Shown here piece by piece: positions 1 to 5,470 of a DNA stretch of 5,470 nt. Origin of the DNA: an uncultured Eubacteriales bacterium (GTDB lineage: Bacteria; Bacillota; Clostridia; Lachnospirales; Lachnospiraceae); contig CASEDW010000037.1 of NCBI GenBank assembly GCA_949286775.1, positions 1-5,470 of the forward strand. The letters are read 5' to 3'. The number at the start of each line of letters is the position of its first letter. Positions within the stretch are counted from its first letter, which is position 1. The position numbers and the translations under genes are program-made. The notes below the pieces were generated by a model. The model saw nothing but the letters and a program-made list of their open reading frames with translations. It made no database searches and had not been told where the DNA came from.

Positions 1-343
1 AAGGATCTTCCCCGCCCTGAAGTACAAATGTCCTGTAACCTATATCGTATCCTGCGTTGCAGCAGGAGAGGATGTCTTCTTTCGTCAGACGGTATCTGTC
101 GCAGTTTCTGTTTGACGCTCTGATACCGCAGTAAAAGCAGTCGTTTTTACAGTAATTTGTAAATTCTATGAGCCCTCTTATATAAATATCCGTGCCGTAA
201 ATTTTTTTTCTGACTTCTTCAGCTTTTGAAAAAAGATAGTCAGTTTCAAAAGAATCGGCGTTGGAGATTATTTCAAGGTATTCTTCATATGATAAAATAT
301 GACGTTCTGATAATTTATCGATTAATTTTGTTATATTTCGCAT
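1..343 (-). CDS. hydE: [FeFe]-hydrogenase H-cluster radical SAM maturase HydE, N-terminal part (runs off left edge)
   Basis: The reverse strand from the ATG at 343-341 reads 114 codons without a stop up to the left edge. Visible are a radical SAM cluster motif CxxxCxxC (CKNDCFYC, Cys65, Cys69, Cys72), the preceding segment IYIRGLIEFTNYC, and the GGED element near residues 110-113 that helps bind S-adenosylmethionine. The wording YRLT..DIL..C..GYDIGYRTFVLQGGED fits HydE better than biotin synthase or ThiH/HydG. HydE is a cytoplasmic enzyme that works with HydG and HydF to build the organometallic two-iron part of the [FeFe]-hydrogenase active site. About the last two thirds of the usual roughly 350 residues lie outside the window. 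The ribosome binding site is weak: only a TTGGAT about 10 bases before the ATG. A start further upstream was not found. The gene is divergent from the EF-G-like gene. Family call is from recalled motifs and is fairly secure. Confidence 0.9.
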   Translation of the reverse strand, partial: MRNITKLIDKLSERHILSYEEYLEIISNADSFETDYLFSKAEEVRKKIYGTDIYIRGLIEFTNYCKNDCFYCGIRASNRNCDRYRLTKEDILSCCNAGYDIGYRTFVLQGGEDP

Positions 344-348
344 GAATT

Positions 349-369
349 AATTTTAATCCAATTAAAATT
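349..369. repeat. Perfect 9-bp inverted repeat upstream of hydE
   Basis: AATTTTAAT (349-357) and ATTAAAATT (361-369) are exact reverse complements separated by CCA. The palindrome begins 5 bases upstream of the hydE ATG. On the hydE strand the loop reads TGG, the only purine-rich element that could serve as a Shine-Dalgarno sequence. It could be a repressor operator or an AT-only RNA hairpin hiding the ribosome binding site. In such AT-rich DNA chance is also possible. Confidence 0.4.
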
Positions 370-393
370 TTACGGCAATGTGAAATTTGACAA
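367..393 (-). promoter_or_regulatory. Candidate weak promoter for hydE
   Basis: On the minus strand TTGTCA (393-388) is followed after 15 bases by TAAAAT (372-367). The spacing is shorter than the preferred 17, so this is tentative. If real, transcription would start within the palindrome at 349-369, which suits an operator role for it. No better minus-strand pair was found between 344 and 500. Confidence 0.2.
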
Positions 394-400
394 AAAGTAC

Positions 401-422
401 ATAATGCACAGTGCATAATGCA
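401..422. repeat. Short ATAATGCA direct repeat with internal palindrome
   Basis: ATAATGCA occurs at 401-408 and again at 415-422. Between and across them, ATGCAC (404-409) and GTGCAT (411-416) form a 6-bp palindrome around a single A. It lies mid-spacer between the two divergent genes and matches no regulator site that I recognise. It may be a remnant of a simple-sequence expansion. Confidence 0.35.
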
Positions 423-511
423 TTCTTGCTGATTACAGATGAATAATATTGTGCAATTTATATAAATATATTTTAAATTTAGAAAATATATATTCAAATA
501 TCATAAAAAAC

Positions 512-540
512 TTGAATAAATAGCAAAAATTTAGTACAAT
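512..540 (+). promoter_or_regulatory. Sigma-A-type promoter of the EF-G-like gene
   Basis: TTGAAT (512-517) and TACAAT (535-540) are separated by exactly 17 bases in AT-rich DNA. The predicted start of transcription is near 547, giving a leader of about 30 bases. The leader contains GGAGGT at 565-570, 8 bases before the ATG at 579. No riboswitch or attenuator would fit in so short a leader. Confidence 0.7.
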
Positions 541-578
541 ATCATCATGTGAATTAAACAACCTGGAGGTACATAATA

Positions 579-2660
579 ATGCAAGTTTATACAACTGATA
601 GAATTAGAAACGTCGTTCTTTTGGGACATGGCGGTGTTGGAAAAACAACTTTGGCGGAGGCGATGGCATACCTTTCCGGTATCACGAGCCGTCTTGGAAA
701 AGTTGAAGACGGAAACACTGTCAGCGATTATGATAAAGAAGAGATTAAGAGAGGATTCTCTATTTCAACGTCGATGATCCCTATTGAGTGGGATAAATAT
801 AAAATTAATGTTCTTGACACTCCCGGATTCTTCGATTTTATCGGTGAGGTAGACGAAGCTGTAGCGGCTGCGGACGCGGCTGTAATCGTTATCTCAGGTA
901 AAGCAGGCGTACAGGTCGGCACAAGAAAAGCATGGGAGATGTGCAACAAATACAATCTTCCCCGTCTGATCTTTGTTACAGATATGGATATAGACAATGT
1001 TTCATATAAAAAAGTTGTTGAGCAGCTTCAGGAAATCTACGGCAACAAGATAGCACCTGTTTATATGCCTATACGTGAAAATGAAAAATTCGTAGGATAT
1101 GTAAATATCATCAAGAATAAAGGACGCCGTTATATCGAGCGCGACAAAAAGGTAGAATGCGATATTCCTGATTACTGTGAAGAGTATCGTGATACATACC
1201 GCGACGCTCTTATGGAGGCGGTAGCTGAAACAAGCGAGGAATTCATGGATCGTTATTTCGGCGGCGAAGAGTTCTCACAGGCTGAGATTTACGCGGCTCT
1301 TGCCACATCAGTTGCTGACTGCAGCCTTGTGCCTGTTTTGATGGGATCTCCTGTAAACCTTCAGGGAGTTACAAATCTTCTCGACGACATTATTTCGTTC
1401 TTCCCTGATCCTACAAAACTTAAAAGAACAGGTCTTGACAAGAACAGCAACGGTACTTTTGACGCCGACTATGATTTCTCTAAATCAAAGAGCGCATCTG
1501 TATTCAAAACTATCATAGATCCGTTTATCGGCAAATATTCACTTATAAAGGTATGCTCAGGCGTTATCAAGAATTCCGACGTACTTTACAACGTGGATGG
1601 CGACACAGAAGAAAAACTCAGCAAGCTCTATGTGCTTCAGGGAAATAAAGCGGTAGAAGTTCCTGAACTTATGGCCGGAGATATAGGCGCTATTGCAAAA
1701 CTCAACAGCGTAAGAACAGGCGATACGCTTTCTACGAAGTCAAATCCGATCACATTCGGAAAGATCAATATTTCCAAGCCATATACATGCAAGGCTTACA
1801 AGGCTAAGAATAAAGCCGACATTGACAAGATTGCTCAGGGACTTTCAAGACTCGCTCAGGAAGATCTCACATTAAAACTTGTAAATGACACCGCAAACAG
1901 ACAGTCCCTCATCTTCGGAATCGGCGATCAGCAGCTCGATATAACAGTCAGCAAACTTCTTGACCGCTATAAAGTTGAAGTTGAGCTTGAAAAACCGAGA
2001 GTTGCATTCAGAGAAACAATACGCAAGAAATCCGACGTAGACTCAAAATACAAAAAACAGTCAGGAGGACATGGACAGTTCGGACATGTTAAGATGCGTT
2101 TTGAACCTTCAGGCGATTTAGAAACACCTGTAATCTTTGAGGAAGAGGTAGTAGGAGGAGCAGTTCCTAAGAACTACTTCCCGGCAGTTGAAAAAGGACT
2201 TGCGGAATCTGTTCTCGCAGGACCGCTTGCAGGATATCCTGTAGTCGGAATTAAAGCTGTTCTTTACGACGGATCATATCATCCTGTTGACTCGTCAGAG
2301 ATGGCATTTAAGACAGCTACGATGATGGCATTTAAGAAAGGATTTATGGAAGCAAGCCCTGTTCTTCTCGAGCCGATCGTATTGGTTAAGGTAAGAGTGC
2401 CGAATGACTTTACAGGCGACGTTATGGGCGATCTCAATAAACGCCGCGGCAGAGTTCTCGGAATGAATCCATCTGGCGACAGCATGACTATTATCGAAGC
2501 TGAAGTTCCTGAACTTGAAGTTTACGGTTATGCTACAAATCTTCGTTCTATGACAGGCGGAGCCGGCGATTATGAATATGAATTCGTAAGATATGAACAG
2601 GCTCCTTCGGATGTACAGGAAAGGGAGATTAAAGAAAGGGAAGAAATGAAAGAGGAGTGA
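579..2660 (+). CDS. fusA: EF-G-like translational GTPase (elongation factor G family, divergent paralogue)
   Basis: The 693-residue protein has the full EF-G length and domain order. The GTPase domain comes first (P-loop GHGGVGKT, residues 16-23; DTPGFFDF, 80-87). Domain II is at about 300-395, domain III at about 400-475, domain IV from about 475 (SGGHGQFG at 495-502; tip loop DGSYHPVDSSE with His568), and domain V covers the last 95 or so residues (LEPI, GDVMGDLNKRRG, YGYATNLRSMTGG). His568 aligns with the domain IV tip histidine of E. coli EF-G used in translocation, so a ribosomal role is likely. Two GTPase motifs are unusual: Phe84 replaces the catalytic histidine of DTPGH, and TDMD (134-137) stands where NKxD normally recognises guanine. 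Changes at DTPGH are known in the EF-G-2 type subfamily. It is monocistronic and not in a rpsL-rpsG-tuf cluster, which suggests it is not the main EF-G. The gene symbol is a family label. The start is fixed by GGAGGT at 565-570. Confidence 0.9.
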   Translation: MQVYTTDRIRNVVLLGHGGVGKTTLAEAMAYLSGITSRLGKVEDGNTVSDYDKEEIKRGFSISTSMIPIEWDKYKINVLDTPGFFDFIGEVDEAVAAADAAVIVISGKAGVQVGTRKAWEMCNKYNLPRLIFVTDMDIDNVSYKKVVEQLQEIYGNKIAPVYMPIRENEKFVGYVNIIKNKGRRYIERDKKVECDIPDYCEEYRDTYRDALMEAVAETSEEFMDRYFGGEEFSQAEIYAALATSVADCSLVPVLMGSPVNLQGVTNLLDDIISFFPDPTKLKRTGLDKNSNGTFDADYDFSKSKSASVFKTIIDPFIGKYSLIKVCSGVIKNSDVLYNVDGDTEEKLSKLYVLQGNKAVEVPELMAGDIGAIAKLNSVRTGDTLSTKSNPITFGKINISKPYTCKAYKAKNKADIDKIAQGLSRLAQEDLTLKLVNDTANRQSLIFGIGDQQLDITVSKLLDRYKVEVELEKPRVAFRETIRKKSDVDSKYKKQSGGHGQFGHVKMRFEPSGDLETPVIFEEEVVGGAVPKNYFPAVEKGLAESVLAGPLAGYPVVGIKAVLYDGSYHPVDSSEMAFKTATMMAFKKGFMEASPVLLEPIVLVKVRVPNDFTGDVMGDLNKRRGRVLGMNPSGDSMTIIEAEVPELEVYGYATNLRSMTGGAGDYEYEFVRYEQAPSDVQEREIKEREEMKEE

Positions 2661-2700
2661 TCAGCTTTAATTTCAGCTTCGCAAAATAAAGATTAAATCA

Positions 2701-2745
2701 GCGTTTGTGTAATATAATCAATGATATATTACACAAACGTTTTTT
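2701..2745 (+). terminator. Rho-independent terminator after the EF-G-like gene
   Basis: A 15-bp perfect stem pairs 2702-2716 (CGTTTGTGTAATATA) with 2725-2739 around an 8-base loop. Six T residues follow at 2740-2745. It begins about 40 bases after the TGA at 2658-2660 and separates this gene from the ilv operon. Confidence 0.92.
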
Positions 2746-2788
2746 GCATAATTAATATACTTTTTATTCATTTTACCGCTTTATTACG

Positions 2789-2817
2789 TTGACAACATAA
2801 ATAATGAGCAGTAGAAT
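2789..2817 (+). promoter_or_regulatory. Strong promoter of the ilvN-ilvC operon
   Basis: A perfect TTGACA (2789-2794) is followed after 17 bases by TAGAAT (2812-2817). The predicted transcript starts near 2824, only about 30 bases before the ilvN ATG. That leaves no room for a T-box or a classical peptide attenuator, although both are common before branched-chain amino-acid genes. Any control would have to act at the promoter itself or on the enzymes. Confidence 0.8.
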
Positions 2818-2853
2818 GAAAAAGATGTTGAATCTATGTTTTAGGAGTACGCA

Positions 2854-3351
2854 ATGAAAAAGAGAACGTTATCAATTTTAGTTGACAATACGGCAGGTGT
2901 TTTAGGCCGCGTTGCAGGTCTTTTCAGCCGACGTGATTACAATATCGACAGTCTTACGGTAGGCGTTACGGCCGATCCGAAGTATTCAAGAATGACTGTT
3001 GTCGCAAGCGGCGACGATCAGGTTCTGGAACAGATAACAAAGCAACTCTCTAAACTTGTGGATGTCCGCGCAGTAAAGATACTTCAGCCGGATAACAGTG
3101 TCCAGAGAGAACTGATGCTTATTAAAGTACGCTGCAAACCTGAAGAACGTCAGGAGGTTATTTCTCTTGCTTCAGTATTCAGAGGCAATGTAATCGATGT
3201 GTCTTCTGAATCCATGATCGTGGAAGTTGTCGGTTCTACAAGCAAGATCGAAGCTTTGAAAGAGCTTCTGAGCGGTTTTGAAATCCTCGAAATTGCCAGA
3301 ACAGGAGTGACAGGCCTTTCCCGCGGCGTAGAAGACGTCACATATCTTTAA
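2854..3351 (+). CDS. ilvN: Acetolactate synthase small (regulatory) subunit
   Basis: The 165-residue protein is the usual length for the regulatory subunit of acetohydroxyacid synthase, which condenses pyruvate with pyruvate or 2-oxobutyrate at the head of branched-chain amino-acid synthesis. An N-terminal ACT domain spans about 3-77 (LSILVDNTAGVLGRVAGLFS, RDYNIDSLTVG, SRMTVV). The family's C-terminal domain follows, with FRGNVIDVS at 109-117 and the closing RTGVTGLSRG. Asn12, Gly15 and Asn30 match the E. coli IlvH positions (11, 14, 29) where changes abolish valine inhibition, so feedback control by valine is likely intact. The ATG has AGGAG at 2843-2847, 6 bases upstream. It is the first gene of the operon and ilvC follows after 96 bases. 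The catalytic subunit ilvB is not adjacent, so it must be encoded elsewhere. Confidence 0.95.
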   Translation: MKKRTLSILVDNTAGVLGRVAGLFSRRDYNIDSLTVGVTADPKYSRMTVVASGDDQVLEQITKQLSKLVDVRAVKILQPDNSVQRELMLIKVRCKPEERQEVISLASVFRGNVIDVSSESMIVEVVGSTSKIEALKELLSGFEILEIARTGVTGLSRGVEDVTYL

Positions 3352-3365
3352 TATTATAGTTTACT

Positions 3366-3413
3366 ATCCGCAATGCCTATAGGGCGGCGGATTAATGCCT
3401 GATCTGTTTCAGG
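3366..3413 (+). other. Two consecutive hairpins in the ilvN-ilvC gap
   Basis: ATCCGC (3366-3371) pairs with GCGGAT (3387-3392), with an inner GCC/GGC step (3375-3377, 3383-3385). Next, CCTGA (3398-3402) pairs with TCAGG (3409-3413). The heptamer AATGCCT occurs at 3372 and again at 3394. Neither stem is followed by a T run, so these are not ordinary terminators. They may adjust mRNA stability or the ratio of ilvN to ilvC expression. I saw no convincing promoter here, so ilvC is probably co-transcribed with ilvN. Confidence 0.4.
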
Positions 3414-3447
3414 TAAATATTACATTTATAAAAAATGGAGGAGTATT

Positions 3448-4467
3448 ATGTCAGCAAGAATTTTTTATCAGGAAGATTGTAACCTTTCATTTTTAGAGGG
3501 AAAAACAATTGCAATCATAGGTTACGGAAGCCAGGGTCATGCTCACGCGCTTAATCTTAAGGACTCAGGAGCAAATGTAATTATCGGACTTTACGAAGGA
3601 AGCAAATCAAAAGCTAAAGCTGAGGCTCAGGGTCTTAAAGTTTACAATACAGCTGAGGCTGCTAAGATGGCTGATATCATCATGATCCTTATCAATGATG
3701 AAAAACAGGCTGCTATGTATAAAAAAGATATCGAACCGAATCTTGAAGCAGGAAATATGCTTATGTTCGCTCATGGATTTAACATCCATTATCAGCAGAT
3801 AGTTCCTCCTGCAGACGTAGACGTTTGTATGGTAGCTCCAAAAGGACCTGGACATACAGTAAGAAGCGAATACCTTGCAGGAAAAGGAGTTCCATGTCTT
3901 GTTGCCGTAGAGCAGGATGCTACAGGAAAAGCTCTTGATATTGCCCTTGCATATGCGCTTGGTATCGGCGGAGCAAGAGCAGGTGTCCTTGAAACAACAT
4001 TCAAAACAGAGACAGAAACAGACCTCTTCGGAGAGCAGGCAGTTCTTTGCGGCGGCGTATCAGCTCTTATGCAGGCAGGGTTTGAAACTCTTGTAGAAGC
4101 AGGATATGATCCAAGAAACGCATATTTCGAATGTATACATGAGATGAAGCTTATCGTTGATCTTATTTATCAGTCAGGCTTCAAAGGCATGAGATATTCT
4201 ATTTCTAACACAGCTGAATACGGCGACTATATCACAGGACCAAAGATCATAACAGAAGAGACAAAGAAAGCTATGAAAAAGATCCTTGCAGATATTCAGG
4301 ACGGAACTTTTGCGAAAGACTTCCTTCTTGATATGTCAGAAGCCGGCGGACAGGCTCATTTCAGAGCTATGAGAAGAAAAGCTCTTGAACATCCGTCAGA
4401 AGTAGTCGGAGAAGAAGTGCGTAAACTTTACAGCTGGAGCGATGAGGATAAACTCATTAATAACTGA
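3448..4467 (+). CDS. ilvC: Ketol-acid reductoisomerase, class I (short form)
   Basis: The enzyme isomerises and reduces acetolactate or acetohydroxybutyrate to the dihydroxy acids of valine and isoleucine synthesis, using Mg2+ and a nicotinamide cofactor. At 339 residues it is the short class I form. The Rossmann domain starts with GYGSQGHAHALNL (25-37). Visible active-site residues are His109 (FAHGF), Lys132 (APKGPGH), the metal ligands Asp192 and Glu196 (TDLFGEQ), Glu228 and Glu232 (ECIHE), and the SISNTAEYG segment at 251-259. The cofactor loop after the second strand reads GLYEGSKSKAKAEAQG. It has Tyr49-Glu50 where NADPH enzymes usually carry an arginine-containing LR(K/P)GS, so cofactor preference is open. 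GGAGGAG at 3437-3443 fixes the ATG. The gene follows ilvN, and its TGA overlaps the next start codon by one base. Confidence 0.96.
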   Translation: MSARIFYQEDCNLSFLEGKTIAIIGYGSQGHAHALNLKDSGANVIIGLYEGSKSKAKAEAQGLKVYNTAEAAKMADIIMILINDEKQAAMYKKDIEPNLEAGNMLMFAHGFNIHYQQIVPPADVDVCMVAPKGPGHTVRSEYLAGKGVPCLVAVEQDATGKALDIALAYALGIGGARAGVLETTFKTETETDLFGEQAVLCGGVSALMQAGFETLVEAGYDPRNAYFECIHEMKLIVDLIYQSGFKGMRYSISNTAEYGDYITGPKIITEETKKAMKKILADIQDGTFAKDFLLDMSEAGGQAHFRAMRRKALEHPSEVVGEEVRKLYSWSDEDKLINN

Positions 4468-4988
4468 TGATTATAGTAAATAAAACAAAGGTAGACAGAA
4501 AAGCATTCGTGCAGGCTTCGTTCATTAAAACGCTTCCTCTGTTCTTCGGACTTCTTGCAGTTGTCGCTGTGGTAATGGTTTTGTCAATCATTGCCGTTCT
4601 GGAAGATCCGAATGTGACAATATTTTGCTTTGTTATTCTTATGATCTGTGTTGTTTTCGCAATGTTTATTTACAATATCAGGAGAATAGTCTATGCAAAC
4701 GCCTGGTATAACAATTTCCTTGCTTCAAACAACAACAGAAGCGAAGCGGAGTATAATTGTCAGGTATCAGATCAGAAGCTTACTCTCAGAAGCGGAGTAC
4801 GAAAGATAGAATACGATTTTTCGGATCTTGAACAGATTCTTGAGACGAGAAAATTCTACGCCATGCTTTTTTCTAAGGATAAAGTCGCTTTTCTCGACAA
4901 AGACGGATTTAACCCGAATTCATCTGAAAAGTTCGCGGAATTAGCTAAGACTTTAAAAAAGAACTTAAAATCAAAAAAATCTGTATAG
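4467..4988 (+). CDS. YcxB-like two-helix membrane protein of unknown function
   Basis: The 173-residue protein starts with a short cytoplasmic-type segment rich in Lys and Arg. Two hydrophobic helices follow at about 23-45 and 50-70, joined by a very short turn (EDPN), and then positive residues IRR. This suggests both ends lie inside the cell. The soluble C-terminal half (about 75-165) contains YDFSDLEQILETRKFYAMLFSKDKVAFLDKDGF, split by predicted strands. That pattern resembles the C-terminal domain of YcxB-family proteins, whose function is not established. The tail is lysine-rich (KKNLKSKKSV). The ATG at 4467-4469 shares its A with the ilvC TGA. No good ribosome binding site precedes it, so translation is probably coupled to ilvC. 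It is the last gene before the terminator at 5011-5054. A link to branched-chain amino-acid metabolism is suggested only by position. Confidence 0.75.
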   Translation: MIIVNKTKVDRKAFVQASFIKTLPLFFGLLAVVAVVMVLSIIAVLEDPNVTIFCFVILMICVVFAMFIYNIRRIVYANAWYNNFLASNNNRSEAEYNCQVSDQKLTLRSGVRKIEYDFSDLEQILETRKFYAMLFSKDKVAFLDKDGFNPNSSEKFAELAKTLKKNLKSKKSV

Positions 4989-5010
4989 TGTCGTACAGTA
5001 TGTCAATCTA

Positions 5011-5054
5011 AACGTCCTTGACAGAGTAAATCTTACTGTCAGGGACGTTTTTTT
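5011..5054 (+). terminator. Rho-independent terminator of the ilv operon
   Basis: A 14-bp stem pairs 5011-5024 with 5036-5049 (AACGTCCTTGACAG with CTGTCAGGGACGTT), with a single T-G pair at 5018/5042 and an 11-base loop. A run of seven T residues spans 5048-5054. It starts 22 bases after the stop of the YcxB-like gene. Confidence 0.92.
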
Positions 5055-5064
5055 CAAATATCAT
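5036..5064 (+). promoter_or_regulatory. Candidate trpB promoter overlapping the terminator
   Basis: CTGTCA (5036-5041, 4 of 6 to consensus) and TATCAT (5059-5064, 5 of 6) lie 17 bases apart. The -35 element would be the 3' arm of the preceding terminator. Transcription would begin near 5071, about 23 bases before the trpB start. No T-box, TRAP-site run or leader peptide fits between the terminator and trpB. Confidence 0.35.
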
Positions 5065-5093
5065 GATGAATTTTTTATTGGAGGAGTGGAAGA

Positions 5094-5470
5094 GTGAAGT
5101 TCAATAATATCGAATTTGATACATATTTCAAAAATTATCCTGACGTAAACGGCTATTTTGGAAAATACGGCGGTTCATATATTCCCCAGGAACTTCAGAG
5201 GGCGATGAATGAAATAAAAGATGCTTATCAGACTATCTGCAAATCGAGAAAGTTCATCAGTGAACTGCGAAGAATCCGCAGGGAATTTCAGGGAAGACCG
5301 ACGCCGATTTCGCATCTTGAAAGACTTTCTGACAAAATCGGAACAGGCGTTCAGCTCTATGTAAAACGTGAAGATCTGAATCATACAGGCGCTCATAAGC
5401 TCAATCACTGCATGGGTGAAGTTCTGCTTGCAAAATATATGGGTAAAAAGAAAGTTATCGCAGAGACAGG
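5094..5470 (+). CDS. trpB: Tryptophan synthase beta subunit, N-terminal part (runs off right edge)
   Basis: The reading frame opens at GTG 5094 and stays open for 125 codons to the right edge. TrpB makes tryptophan from indole and serine using pyridoxal phosphate, normally in a complex with TrpA. FGKYGGSYIP (22-31), GRPTP (67-71) and KREDLNHTGAHKLN (91-104) are characteristic. Lys102 corresponds to the cofactor-binding Lys87 of E. coli and Glu124 to the catalytic Glu109, so the N-terminus is about 15 residues longer than in E. coli. The GTG start is chosen because GGAGGAG (5080-5086) lies 7 bases upstream and no in-frame ATG is available. The ATGs at 5063 and 5066 are in other frames. No trpA, trpC or trpF precedes it, so it begins its own unit. 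What follows is not visible. HKLNHCMGE departs slightly from the common HKINN..GQ wording, perhaps a lineage variant. Confidence 0.93.
   Translation, partial: MKFNNIEFDTYFKNYPDVNGYFGKYGGSYIPQELQRAMNEIKDAYQTICKSRKFISELRRIRREFQGRPTPISHLERLSDKIGTGVQLYVKREDLNHTGAHKLNHCMGEVLLAKYMGKKKVIAET

Noticed and set aside
387..392. Perfect TTGACA on the plus strand upstream of the EF-G-like gene
   Set aside because: The hexamer 17 bases downstream is AGTGCA, nothing like a -10 element, and a much better pair lies at 512-540.
315..497. 60-codon open frame on the minus strand overlapping the hydE start
   Set aside because: Low-complexity AT-rich translation with no ribosome binding site; it overlaps the well-supported hydE start in another frame.
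2816..2857. Tiny frame (MKKMLNLCFRSTQ) ending in the ilvN start codon, as a possible leader peptide
   Set aside because: It has no ribosome binding site, starts before or at the predicted transcription start, and shows no run of Val, Leu or Ile codons or attenuator hairpin.
5018..5023. TTGACA within the terminator stem as a promoter for trpB
   Set aside because: No -10-like hexamer lies at 16-18 bases; the match is explained by the stem sequence.
5175..5408. 77-codon minus-strand open frame opposite trpB
   Set aside because: Antisense shadow of the clearly coding trpB frame.

Overview
The window looks like chromosomal DNA from an anaerobic, fermentative member of the Clostridia, with a Ruminococcus- or Lachnospiraceae-like feel. 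The reasons are a [FeFe]-hydrogenase maturase fragment, moderately AT-rich DNA, strong GGAGG-type ribosome binding sites, sigma-A-type promoters, and protein sequences that read like gut clostridial versions of their families. The organism is inferred from recalled family resemblance, not from a search.

Layout. Bases 1-343 hold the 5' part of hydE on the minus strand. A 235-bp AT-rich divergent spacer (344-578) carries a 9-bp-arm palindrome just upstream of the hydE start, a short ATAATGCA repeat, and a good promoter for the next gene. Bases 579-2660 encode an EF-G-like translational GTPase, closed by a 15-bp perfect hairpin terminator. A consensus-like promoter (TTGACA, 17 bp, TAGAAT) then drives an operon of ilvN (acetolactate synthase regulatory subunit), ilvC (ketol-acid reductoisomerase) and a small two-helix membrane protein of YcxB-like type. 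The membrane protein start codon overlaps the ilvC stop by one base. A strong terminator follows at 5011-5054. A candidate promoter overlaps its 3' arm and leads into trpB, which starts with GTG and runs off the right edge.

How the genes fit together. IlvN and IlvC serve the first two steps of valine, leucine and isoleucine synthesis. The catalytic acetolactate synthase subunit (ilvB) is not beside them. trpB is a further amino-acid gene in its own unit. hydE and the EF-G-like gene are divergently transcribed and have no evident functional link to the rest.

Nothing here amounts to a new biological system. The points most worth a second look are the altered GTPase motifs of the EF-G-like protein, the non-arginine cofactor loop of IlvC, the membrane protein coupled to ilvC, and the overlap of terminator and promoter before trpB.
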